In this document: one piece after another, positions 1-4,710 of the stretch
Numbering within the stretch: the stretch's first letter is position 1
Layout of the letters: each line of letters begins with the position of its first letter
Assembly (NCBI GenBank): GCA_003225615.1
Contig: QIAS01000264.1
Span: 1,848-7,185 of the forward strand
Length of the DNA: 5,338 bases
Origin: Acidobacteriota bacterium
Lineage (GTDB): Bacteria; Acidobacteriota; Terriglobia; Terriglobales; Acidobacteriaceae
Direction of reading: 5' to 3'
The notes under the pieces: generated by a model
Seen by the model: only the letters and a program-made list of their open reading frames with translations
Databases searched by the model: none
Told to the model about the DNA's origin: nothing
Program-made: the position numbers and the translations under genes

Positions 1-342
1 GGAGCAGGCTGTTGCGTCGCAGCCAAGAATTCGCGCAAAGTCGATCTAGACGCGGTGCGGCAAAAAATCATCAACAAGGTTGCGAACCGGGCTTGCGCAA
101 TGGTGCATGCGGCGACGCAGGAATTCGACAAGACGACAAGTGTCGCGATGATGAAGTACCTGTTCGAGATGATCGGACTGTTCCCGTTACCGGTTGAATC
201 GCAGGAAGATCCGGAGGAAGAATCTATGACCCGGGTCCTGTTTCGCCGTTTGGGAGTTCCGGAAGGGGCCGAAGAAACATCTGACGTTACCAACGATTCG
301 ACGCGCGAGTTCGGGGTGGCTGCGGGCAATACCGTAGAATGA
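1..342 (+). CDS. C-terminal part of an unrecognised protein
   Basis: The frame is open from the first base of the window to a TGA at 340-342, giving at least 113 residues. I do not recognise the family. The visible protein has a basic, probably helical stretch (roughly codons 13-60, with DAVRQKIINKVANRA and a later MMKYLFEMIGLFPLPV), followed by an acidic, low-complexity tail (ESQEDPEEES) and a probably disordered end. No enzymatic motif, signal peptide or clear membrane segment is visible. A GTG at 55 could serve as a start and give 95 residues, but no Shine-Dalgarno sequence precedes it, and the frame stays open upstream with plausible protein sequence. I therefore prefer a gene that begins outside the window. 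It ends 31 bases before the phosphatase gene on the same strand, so co-transcription is possible. Coding status is likely; function is unknown. Confidence 0.55.
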   Translation, partial: GAGCCVAAKNSRKVDLDAVRQKIINKVANRACAMVHAATQEFDKTTSVAMMKYLFEMIGLFPLPVESQEDPEEESMTRVLFRRLGVPEGAEETSDVTNDSTREFGVAAGNTVE

Positions 343-373
343 GAAGCAGGAGTCGGGATACGGTGGACGTGGG

Positions 374-826
374 ATGGATATGACATGGGTCACCGGCCGC
401 ATCGCGGTCGGGGGCGGAATCTGGAATGCAGCGAATATGGCGACGGTGGCGCGGGCTGGGGTGACGCACATCATCGACATGCAGATCGAGTTTGATGATA
501 CAGCGCTGGCTGAGCCGCACGGGATTGAAGTTCTTTGGAACGCGGTGGATGACGATTTTCAGCCTAAGCCACCAGAGATTTTCCGTCGTGGAGTCGAGTT
601 CGCATTGGCGGCTTTGGATCAGCCGGGAACGAAGTTGTATATCCATTGCGCGGCCGGAGTACATCGGGCTCCGATGATGGCCCTGGCGGTGTTGTGCGCT
701 TTGAGCTGGAACATGCAGCAGGCCATGCAGCTGATTGAGACGCGGCGTCCGGTGGTGGATTTCGCGAATGTTTACGTGCGCAGCGTGCAGCGGTTTTTGA
801 AGGAGTACGTGACGAGCAGTACCTAG
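374..826 (+). CDS. dual-specificity-type protein phosphatase (cysteine phosphatase)
   Basis: This 150-residue protein fits a minimal DSP/PTP-like domain (COG2453-type). The signature HCAAGVHRAP at residues 91-100 matches the family P-loop HCxxGxxRS/A, with nucleophile Cys92 and phosphate-binding Arg98. An Asp cluster at 59-61, about 31 residues before the cysteine, is placed as expected for the general acid. The N-terminal segment (ITGRIAVGG-like, then GVTHIIDM) matches the usual DSP opening beta strands. Family members hydrolyse phosphotyrosine and often phosphoserine/threonine, or small phosphorylated substrates; the substrate here cannot be read from sequence. There is no signal peptide, so it is probably cytoplasmic. 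ATG 374 is chosen because GGTGGA at 362-367 sits 6 bases upstream; ATG 380 is an alternative that loses two residues. The stop codon lies inside a GTACC heptad repeat, so the last residues may have been set by that repeat. No kinase partner is visible in the window. Confidence 0.88.
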   Translation: MDMTWVTGRIAVGGGIWNAANMATVARAGVTHIIDMQIEFDDTALAEPHGIEVLWNAVDDDFQPKPPEIFRRGVEFALAALDQPGTKLYIHCAAGVHRAPMMALAVLCALSWNMQQAMQLIETRRPVVDFANVYVRSVQRFLKEYVTSST

Positions 827-844
827 TACCGGGTACCAAGTACC
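818..844 (+). repeat. four-copy 7-bp tandem repeat (RGTACCN)
   Basis: Four units of A/G-GTACC plus one variable base occur with an exact 7-bp period: AGTACC at 818-823, AGTACC at 825-830, GGTACC at 832-837 and AGTACC at 839-844. The array spans the phosphatase stop codon (TAG 824-826) and continues into the gap. On the other strand it reads as GGTACT/GGTACC units. Short heptamer arrays of this kind are, from memory, dispersed in acidobacterial genomes and resemble the STRR repeats of cyanobacteria; that comparison is not verified here. Confidence 0.8.
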
Positions 845-984
845 GAGCCCTTTGCGGTTCAACCGAACTAATCCTGAATAAGTGATCATTTTTGTGATTC
901 CCAGCTTAAAGTACTGGCTGGACGAGGGGTGAGGCGCGTCTAGAATTGGCCTCGCGGAGTCGTTGCAGGCCAGGGACGTAGAGA

Positions 985-1023
985 GCCGAGCTGGGCTCGG
1001 CCGGGACGGGCGAGGCGCCCGTC
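985..1023. repeat. tandem pair of GC-rich hairpins in the intergenic gap
   Basis: Two perfect inverted repeats lie 3 bases apart. The first is GCCGAGC (985-991) with loop TGG and GCTCGGC (995-1001), a 7-bp stem. The second is GACGGGCG (1005-1012) with loop AGG and CGCCCGTC (1016-1023), an 8-bp stem. No T-run follows, so neither looks like a classical intrinsic terminator, although the pair sits between the phosphatase and the next gene and could end or attenuate transcription. It probably belongs to a family of dispersed intergenic elements. The rest of the 233-base gap (827-1059) holds no gene that I can support. Confidence 0.7.
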
Positions 1024-1049
1024 TGCACGTGGAATCTATGCGGATTGAT

Positions 1050-1055
1050 GGAGGA
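1050..1055 (+). promoter_or_regulatory. Shine-Dalgarno sequence fixing the start at 1060
   Basis: GGAGGA at 1050-1055 ends 4 bases before ATG 1060. It decides the start against TTG 1045 and ATG 1048, which lie upstream of or within the ribosome-binding site. Confidence 0.65.
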
Positions 1056-1059
1056 AGTT

Positions 1060-1233
1060 ATGTTTGATTGGCGCCGCCCAGTGGGGCGGCTTTTGTTTGG
1101 GCTGCTGTCGGTCGGGATGATGATCGGCGAGTCGCCAGCGGCGACACCGACTATGACTGCCGTCGTGGATACGGTGTACCGGGCGGACGAATGCCTGAAT
1201 GCATCGGTTTGGGCGAAGGCGGGGCAGCCTTAG
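1060..1233 (+). CDS. 57-residue exported peptide, possibly a truncated gene remnant
   Basis: The peptide starts with a basic segment (RRPVGR, residues 4-9) and a hydrophobic core (LLFGLLSVGMMIG), followed by ESPAAT, a plausible signal peptidase I site. This leaves a mature part of only about 30 residues. The mature start (TPTMTAVVDTVYRAD) resembles, from memory, the opening of larger secreted or tail-fibre-like acidobacterial proteins that continue with an ADGTPAxGT-type beta-rich stretch. Here the similarity breaks off after YRAD, and the frame stops 17 codons later. This suggests a gene cut short by a deletion or frameshift rather than a natural peptide, but the other two frames downstream show no clear continuation. 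The ribosome-binding site and signal sequence are good, so it may still be translated. The lone Cys is in the degenerate tail. Function is unknown. Confidence 0.45.
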   Translation: MFDWRRPVGRLLFGLLSVGMMIGESPAATPTMTAVVDTVYRADECLNASVWAKAGQP

Positions 1234-1262
1234 GTCGGGAGATTTTTGCACGGTCGCGAGGG

Positions 1263-1274
1263 TCTCTTAAGAGA
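1263..1274. repeat. 12-bp perfect palindrome
   Basis: TCTCTTAAGAGA is a perfect inverted repeat in the 156-base gap (1234-1389) between the 57-residue peptide and the lipoprotein gene. It could be an operator half-site pair or chance; no promoter elements can be placed convincingly around it. Confidence 0.3.
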
Positions 1275-1280
1275 AGTTAA

Positions 1281-1317
1281 CTGCAGAGATCGCAGAGTTT
1301 TCGCGGAGGACGGAGAG
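1281..1317. repeat. degenerate GCAGAG-type short repeats
   Basis: Related purine-rich units follow one another: GCAGAG at 1283-1288, GCAGAG at 1292-1297, GCGGAG at 1303-1308 and GGAGAG at 1312-1317, with a period of about 9-11 bases. This resembles decayed versions of the CGCAGAG-rich intergenic sequence seen in many environmental bacterial genomes. No reading frame uses it sensibly. Confidence 0.4.
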
Positions 1318-1389
1318 TCTTTAGGTGCGAACTTGACGGCTGCTTGGAATTTTAGCGGACAGCAGAATTGCAGATAAAGTGGAGGACTA

Positions 1390-1854
1390 ATGCGCAAGAA
1401 AATCATTCTGATACTAGTTCTGCTGGCGACTACGGTTGCTTGCATTCACAAACAATCCGGGCCGGTTTCGGCTTGGGAGCGGGTGAACGTGAATATGGCG
1501 GCGCTGGCGCAGATCAATGATGAGGTCGCGACGGGGATCATCGCGGTGCAGCAGGCAGGAACGATCAGCGTGCAGCAGGCGGCTCCGATTTTGGGTTACC
1601 AGGAAACTGTGGCCAAAGATCACATAGCGATCGAGAGCATTCTTTCCGCCGGTTCGACCGAGGCTGGGAGCAAAGCGGTCCAGATCCGGGGATTGCTGAA
1701 TGAGATCAAGAACCAGGGGACCGTGCTGATTCAATCGGGCGGGCTGGGGGTGAAGAATCCGAAGAGCCAGCAGAGTTTTACGCAGGATCTGCAAGGGATT
1801 GTGAACCTGGCGCAGATTGTTTTGGCTGACTACCAACTGGCGGAGGGGAAATAA
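1390..1854 (+). CDS. putative lipoprotein of unknown function
   Basis: This is a 154-residue protein with a lipoprotein-like export signal: MRKK, then a hydrophobic core (residues 5-14) and TVAC with Cys18 as the probable lipidated residue. The -1 Ala and -2 Val fit a lipobox; Thr at -3 is less usual. The mature chain lacks further Cys, is rich in Ala, Gln, Ile and Val, and looks mostly helical. It contains a short internal duplication around VQQAGTISVQQAA (residues 53-65). I recognise no catalytic motif or named domain. ATG 1390 is supported by GGAGG at 1381-1385 with a 4-base gap. The stop TAA is separated by a single base from the ATG of the next gene, so the two are almost certainly co-translated and probably work together. 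The likely location is the periplasmic face of a membrane. Possible origins include a domesticated phage-related or secreted-structure gene, but nothing in the sequence proves this. Confidence 0.8.
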   Translation: MRKKIILILVLLATTVACIHKQSGPVSAWERVNVNMAALAQINDEVATGIIAVQQAGTISVQQAAPILGYQETVAKDHIAIESILSAGSTEAGSKAVQIRGLLNEIKNQGTVLIQSGGLGVKNPKSQQSFTQDLQGIVNLAQIVLADYQLAEGK

Positions 1855-1855
1855 C

Positions 1856-2083
1856 ATGGCGAATCTTAGTGCACAGGCAATTGCCCTGTTGGTGGAAGAA
1901 CTGCTGGCGGCCATTTCGGCGGTTGGGCCGCTAGGGGTGGAGCTTTATCTGAAGCTGCAATCGTTGCTGCACCTGGGGCCTGACGAGCAGGCGAATGTGG
2001 TAGCGGCGATCAAGGCGGGGCTGGCAGCGGATGCGGAGACGATTGCGGCGGTCGAGGCGTGGAAACAGCAGGTGGGGCTGTAA
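1856..2083 (+). CDS. 75-residue helical protein of unknown function
   Basis: A small protein rich in Ala, Leu, Val and Glu, with no Cys and no signal peptide. It reads as three helices: residues 5-22 (hydrophobic with a VEELL face), 25-38 (GVELYLKLQSLL) and 41-72 (PDEQANVVAAIKAG onward), separated by Gly/Pro turns at GPLG and GPDE. Helix 1 is hydrophobic enough to be amphipathic or membrane-associated, but charged residues argue against a simple transmembrane span. ATG 1856 is chosen over an in-frame upstream start at 1817 inside the lipoprotein gene: GGAGG at 1842-1846 lies 9 bases before it, and the upstream extension overlaps the lipoprotein in another frame. The one-base gap after the lipoprotein stop indicates translational coupling. 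I do not recognise the family; a partner or structural subunit role with the lipoprotein is inferred from gene order only. Confidence 0.75.
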   Translation: MANLSAQAIALLVEELLAAISAVGPLGVELYLKLQSLLHLGPDEQANVVAAIKAGLAADAETIAAVEAWKQQVGL

Positions 2084-2117
2084 AGTCTACAGGCTAAGAC
2101 TCATCGCGGATTAACTC

Positions 2118-2206
2118 GCGGGCTGAAGCCCGCTGGTGATATCACCAAGCCGGGCATTGCGGCGCGCCTAGAAGGCGCGCCCTTTCAAAACAGTGCGTCT
2201 TCAAAA
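2118..2206. repeat. composite intergenic element: TGAA hairpin, palindrome, GC hairpin, TTCAAAA units
   Basis: In order: GCGGGC-TGAA-GCCCGC (2118-2133, 6-bp stem), a 14-bp palindrome TGGTGATATCACCA (2134-2147), a GGCGCGCCT-AGA-AGGCGCGCC hairpin (2161-2181), and TTCAAAA at 2184-2190 and 2200-2206, with a third TTCAAA at 2215-2220. GCCCG at 2128-2132 can pair either backwards with CGGGC 2119-2123 or forwards with CGGGC 2151-2155 around the palindrome, giving two exclusive folds. From memory, GGGCTGAAGCCC and CGCCTxGAAGGCG modules are dispersed acidobacterial intergenic repeats. The 195-base gap 2084-2278 contains no gene. Confidence 0.7.
2161..2181. terminator. probable shared terminator of the convergent gene sets
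   Basis: The 9-bp stem GGCGCGCCT/AGGCGCGCC with a 3-base AGA loop lies between two converging transcription units. On the + strand it is followed by CTTTC, a weak U-tract. On the - strand no T-run follows, so termination there would be less canonical. Its position supports a bidirectional role; the missing strong U-tract keeps this tentative. Confidence 0.45.
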
Positions 2207-2278
2207 TAGGCCTTTTCAAACTTTCCTATAAGACTCAACCCAGGTTCTCAAACTCAGCTCGAAGCGGATGAGTAACTT

Positions 2279-3622
2279 CTACCCAATTTCTTCGTTCCAA
2301 TTCTCGAGCATCTTCTTCACCAACGCCATGAACTGGTCGGCGACGGCGCCATCGATGATGCGGTGGTCGTAGCCGAGAGTTAGGTGGACGAGGGAGCGGA
2401 TGGCGATGGAATCGCTGCCTTGGGCGTCGGTGACTACGACGGGGGCTTTCGCGATTCCTCCTACGCCCAGGATGGCGACGTTTGGCTGGTTGATGATAGG
2501 CAGGCCGAAGACTGCTCCGAAGGTGCCGGGATTGGTGACGGTGAAGGTCGAGCCTTGCACTTCGTCGGGCGTAAGCTTCTTGGTGCGGGCGCGCTCTCCG
2601 AGGTCGGTGATTCCGCGCTGCAGGCCGAGGAAATTGAGCTCTTCGGCATTCTTGAGCACGGGCACAATCAGGCCCCAATCGAGGGCGACGGCGATTCCCA
2701 TGTTGATGTGTCGGTGGTAGTGGATGGTCTCGCCTTCGAGCGACGCGTTGATAATGGGGAACTGCTGCAGGCCGATGATCGTGGCGCGAACGAAAAACGG
2801 CATGAAGGTGAGGCGGACTCCGTAACGCTGTTCAAAGGCATTCTTCGATTTATTGCGCAGGTTGACGATGCGGGTGACGTCCACTTCAAACAGGTTGTGG
2901 ACGTGGGCGCTGGTGCGGCGGGACTCGATCATGCGCTGCGCAATGATCTTGCGCATCTGGGTCAGCGGAACGAATTCGCCGGGAATTGCGGCTGGGGCGG
3001 GAGCGGTCGAGGGCTTGGCAGCGGGGACGGGCGCGGAAATAGCAGGCGCGGTGGCCCCGGCGGAAACTGCAGGCTGACCCGGGGGAGTTTGTTTTTCCAG
3101 GAAGGCCGTGATGTCTTGCTTGGTGATGCGCCCGCCGGTGCCGGTGCCGGGAACGCGGGAGAGATCTAGGTTGTGCTCGCGGGCGATCTTGCGCACTAGT
3201 GGCGAGGAACGGACATGCTCGTCTTCCGCCTCACCGGTCGCTTCTCCGGGGAATTGGATGACTTCCTTTTGCTCAGTGGGCTGAGGTGGTCTGGCCTCGG
3301 CAGGCTGTTTGGCTTGCGCGGGCGGCTTGCGCTCAGCGGGCTGGGCGGAGGCGGCAGGCTTGGACGGGGCAGCGGCGGCTTCGCCATCGGCGGAGATAGT
3401 GCCTACCACCGTGTTTACCTGGACGGTATTGCCTTCGGCTACCTTGATTTCCTGCAAGACTCCGGAGGCCGGAGCGGGAATTTCTGCGTCAACTTTATCG
3501 GTGGAGATTTCGAACAACGGCTCATCCCGCTGCACTTTATCGCCGGGCTTTTTTAGCCATTTGGTGATGGTGCCTTCGAAGATGGATTCACCCATCTGAG
3601 GCATGACGATGTCAGTCGGCAT
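2279..3622 (-). CDS. 2-oxoacid dehydrogenase complex E2 (dihydrolipoamide acyltransferase)
   Basis: This full-length 447-residue E2 core subunit transfers the acyl group from lipoyl-lysine to CoA in the cytoplasm. Domain order: lipoyl domain (residues about 2-77) with the lipoylation motif STDKVDAE, Lys43; an Ala/Pro linker (about 81-135); the E1/E3 peripheral-subunit-binding domain (about 137-176, with SSPLVRKIAREHNLDL and GTGTGGRITKQD); a second Ala/Pro linker (about 178-213); and the catalytic domain (about 216-447) ending in DHRIIDG with catalytic His420 and Asp424. One lipoyl domain and this length are typical of BCKDH and OGDH E2 and of some PDH E2. The nearby E1 beta gene points to a two-subunit E1, hence pyruvate or branched-chain 2-oxoacid substrates; similar proteins are often labelled SucB, so I give no symbol. 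ATG 3622 is preceded by GGAAGG with a 4-base spacer. The gene has its own candidate promoter. It ends facing the + strand genes. Confidence 0.95.
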   Translation of the reverse strand: MPTDIVMPQMGESIFEGTITKWLKKPGDKVQRDEPLFEISTDKVDAEIPAPASGVLQEIKVAEGNTVQVNTVVGTISADGEAAAAPSKPAASAQPAERKPPAQAKQPAEARPPQPTEQKEVIQFPGEATGEAEDEHVRSSPLVRKIAREHNLDLSRVPGTGTGGRITKQDITAFLEKQTPPGQPAVSAGATAPAISAPVPAAKPSTAPAPAAIPGEFVPLTQMRKIIAQRMIESRRTSAHVHNLFEVDVTRIVNLRNKSKNAFEQRYGVRLTFMPFFVRATIIGLQQFPIINASLEGETIHYHRHINMGIAVALDWGLIVPVLKNAEELNFLGLQRGITDLGERARTKKLTPDEVQGSTFTVTNPGTFGAVFGLPIINQPNVAILGVGGIAKAPVVVTDAQGSDSIAIRSLVHLTLGYDHRIIDGAVADQFMALVKKMLENWNEEIG

Positions 3623-3675
3623 AGATCCTTCCCTTGGCCCCCGGATTGGCAGGTGGGGCCGAACGCAAACCTCAC

Positions 3676-3681
3676 ATTATA
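3676..3681 (-). promoter_or_regulatory. candidate -10 box of an E2 promoter
   Basis: On the - strand the hexamer reads TATAAT, a perfect sigma-70-type -10, inside an isolated AT-only stretch (3676-3686) that also forms the palindrome TTATATATAA (3677-3686). It would start transcription about 45-50 bases before the E2 ATG. I find no good -35 at 16-18 bp, so the call rests on the -10 box and its position. Confidence 0.45.
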
Positions 3682-3732
3682 TATAAGGTGGCAGAGTCAG
3701 GATGGGAAGGTGCTTACGTCTTCAAAGCGTCA

Positions 3733-3777
3733 CCCAGCGCTGAAGCGCCGGGCTACTGGCAGACGTCCCTCCGGGAC
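3733..3777. repeat. double-hairpin intergenic element between cytochrome and E2 genes
   Basis: CCCAGCGC (3733-3740), loop TGAA and GCGCCGGG (3745-3752) form an 8-bp stem with one A-C mismatch. After 12 bases, GTCCC (3765-3769), loop TCC and GGGAC (3773-3777) form a second stem. The arrangement parallels the TGAA-loop hairpin at 2118-2133. From memory, GCGCTGAAGCGC followed by a CCCTCCGGGAC-like module is a common dispersed element in acidobacterial gaps. It occupies part of the 239-base gap 3623-3861, which otherwise holds the E2 promoter region and one doubtful 46-codon frame. Confidence 0.65.
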
Positions 3778-3861
3778 TGAACACCTGGGTTTCAAGCACA
3801 TCGGCTGCACCAAGTAGATCGCCGTTCTGCACCGCCTGGCCCAGATCACGTCTGCAGATCA

Positions 3862-4422
3862 TTAATCGTGATGGTGCTCGTGTTCTCGGCCACCCTCTGC
3901 GGCAGGCGGCTCCACGCCGAAGCTTTTCTTCCAATAATCCTGCGCCCCTGGCGGCAGCTTCTGCACACGGGAGAGGAAGGCCGTGATTTTCCAGATGTCC
4001 TGCTCGCTCAAAATCTTTTGCCAGGCGGGCATGCCGGTGTAGCGAACTCCGGTGCGGATGGCGTAGTTGATGTGCCATTCGGGATCGTCGAGCGGCTCGC
4101 GGATGAGTTGCGGGGCGCGGGGGTAGAACGACCTTCCGACGACACTCTCCTTTTTATCGAGACCGCCATGACAGAGAGCGCAGTTCATCGTATAGAGCTT
4201 GATGCCATCTATTAGATTGTCGTCGGTGGGCGGCAGGGGATTGTTTACGCGGGGGGCGCGGCGCTCCATGGAGGCATCGAGCGCGGCGTTGGCGATGCGT
4301 GCTTCGAAAGCAGGTGGAACCGCATCGGCGCTGCTCGGCGCAAAGCCCAACAGGGCAATGCCTAATCCGATGAGTACGAGCACAACCAGAGTAACGATAA
4401 CTCCGAGAATGAAAGCGCGCAT
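3862..4422 (-). CDS. membrane-anchored monohaem cytochrome c
   Basis: This is a 186-residue c-type cytochrome. Residues 4-27 are a strongly hydrophobic helix (an uncleaved anchor or signal). A linker of about 45 residues follows, then a class I cytochrome c domain (about 70-152). NCALCHGG carries the haem-binding CxxCH (Cys81, Cys84, His85), and YTGMPAW supplies the probable axial Met131. The domain ends in the usual C-terminal helix (QDIWKITAFLSRV). The protein closes with a charged, His-rich tail (HEHHHD). It should sit on the periplasmic side of the inner membrane and shuttle electrons; donor and acceptor are not visible. ATG 4422 has an excellent ribosome-binding site, AGGAGG (bases 4427-4432, - strand), with a 4-base spacer. 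It lies 39 bases downstream of the DUF2007-type gene in the same direction. Its place between E1 beta and E2 genes is unusual and may mean co-regulation with carbon oxidation rather than membership of the complex. Confidence 0.93.
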   Translation of the reverse strand: MRAFILGVIVTLVVLVLIGLGIALLGFAPSSADAVPPAFEARIANAALDASMERRAPRVNNPLPPTDDNLIDGIKLYTMNCALCHGGLDKKESVVGRSFYPRAPQLIREPLDDPEWHINYAIRTGVRYTGMPAWQKILSEQDIWKITAFLSRVQKLPPGAQDYWKKSFGVEPPAAEGGREHEHHHD

Positions 4423-4461
4423 TTCGCCTCCTGAATCTTGATTTCCGGCGCGGTGTGTTAA

Positions 4462-4698
4462 CTATTCTTCCCCAATCGGTGCGGTGTGCTGCAGAATGGC
4501 GGACGCGGCATCGGCTTCCGACTCACGCACCTGCAACTTGATGCCTCCAAAAATGTGCGAATGCCACGCCGCGATGCGCAGCATGTTTTCATCCTGGGCA
4601 AAACATTCTATATCGGCGGATTCCAGACGGGTGCGGGCCAGGAGGAATTCCATTTCGTTGTGGAACGTGGCTACCGTGACTAGTTTTTCTTCGATCAT
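4462..4698 (-). CDS. DUF2007-type small protein (putative signal-transducing)
   Basis: This is a 78-residue protein with the look of the DUF2007 family (annotated as putative prokaryotic signal transducing proteins, function not established). Seen here are an opening strand LVTVATF, the helix EMEFLLARTRLESADI, a strand IECFAQDE, and the closing GGIKLQVRESEADAASAIL, whose GGIxLQV core is the family hallmark. The fold resembles a small alpha/beta regulatory domain. There is no signal peptide, so it is probably cytoplasmic. ATG 4698 lies 12 bases after the E1 beta stop and in the same frame, with no recognisable Shine-Dalgarno sequence, so translation probably depends on ribosomes terminating on E1 beta. 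The protein is the usual family size and shows no catalytic residues. A modulatory role toward its neighbours is only a guess from position. Confidence 0.8.
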   Translation of the reverse strand: MIEEKLVTVATFHNEMEFLLARTRLESADIECFAQDENMLRIAAWHSHIFGGIKLQVRESEADAASAILQHTAPIGEE

Positions 4699-4710
4699 CG
4701 TGAACAGGGA

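Noticed and set aside
55..342. Complete 95-residue gene starting at GTG 55
   Set aside because: No Shine-Dalgarno sequence, and the frame stays open to base 1; a longer gene entering from outside is more likely, though not proven.
818..844. CRISPR-like array
   Set aside because: Units are 7 bp with one-base spacers; no 25-40 bp repeats, unique spacers or cas genes are present.
287..889. A 200-codon open frame on the - strand opposite the phosphatase gene
   Set aside because: It is longer than the phosphatase gene, but it is antisense to the HCxxGxxR domain, is rich in Arg/His/Pro as expected of a shadow frame, and begins with translated GTACC repeat.
882..898. CRP/FNR-like site (GTGAT repeated 12 bases apart, with TGATCA)
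   Set aside because: The two GTGAT copies are direct, not inverted, so they do not form a CRP/FNR dyad.
1331..1389. Sigma-70 promoter for the lipoprotein gene (TTGACG/TTGGAA with a downstream A/T-rich box)
   Set aside because: No -10 hexamer sits 16-18 bases from either candidate -35, so the match is not better than chance.
1414..1914. A 166-codon open frame on the - strand opposite the lipoprotein gene
   Set aside because: No ribosome-binding site or recognisable protein character. The + strand has two well-spaced genes with ribosome sites and a signal sequence in the same place.
2384..3169. A 261-codon open frame on the + strand inside the E2 gene
   Set aside because: It is the antisense shadow of an unmistakable E2 acyltransferase; its Gly/Asp-rich composition follows from the GC-biased third positions of the real gene.
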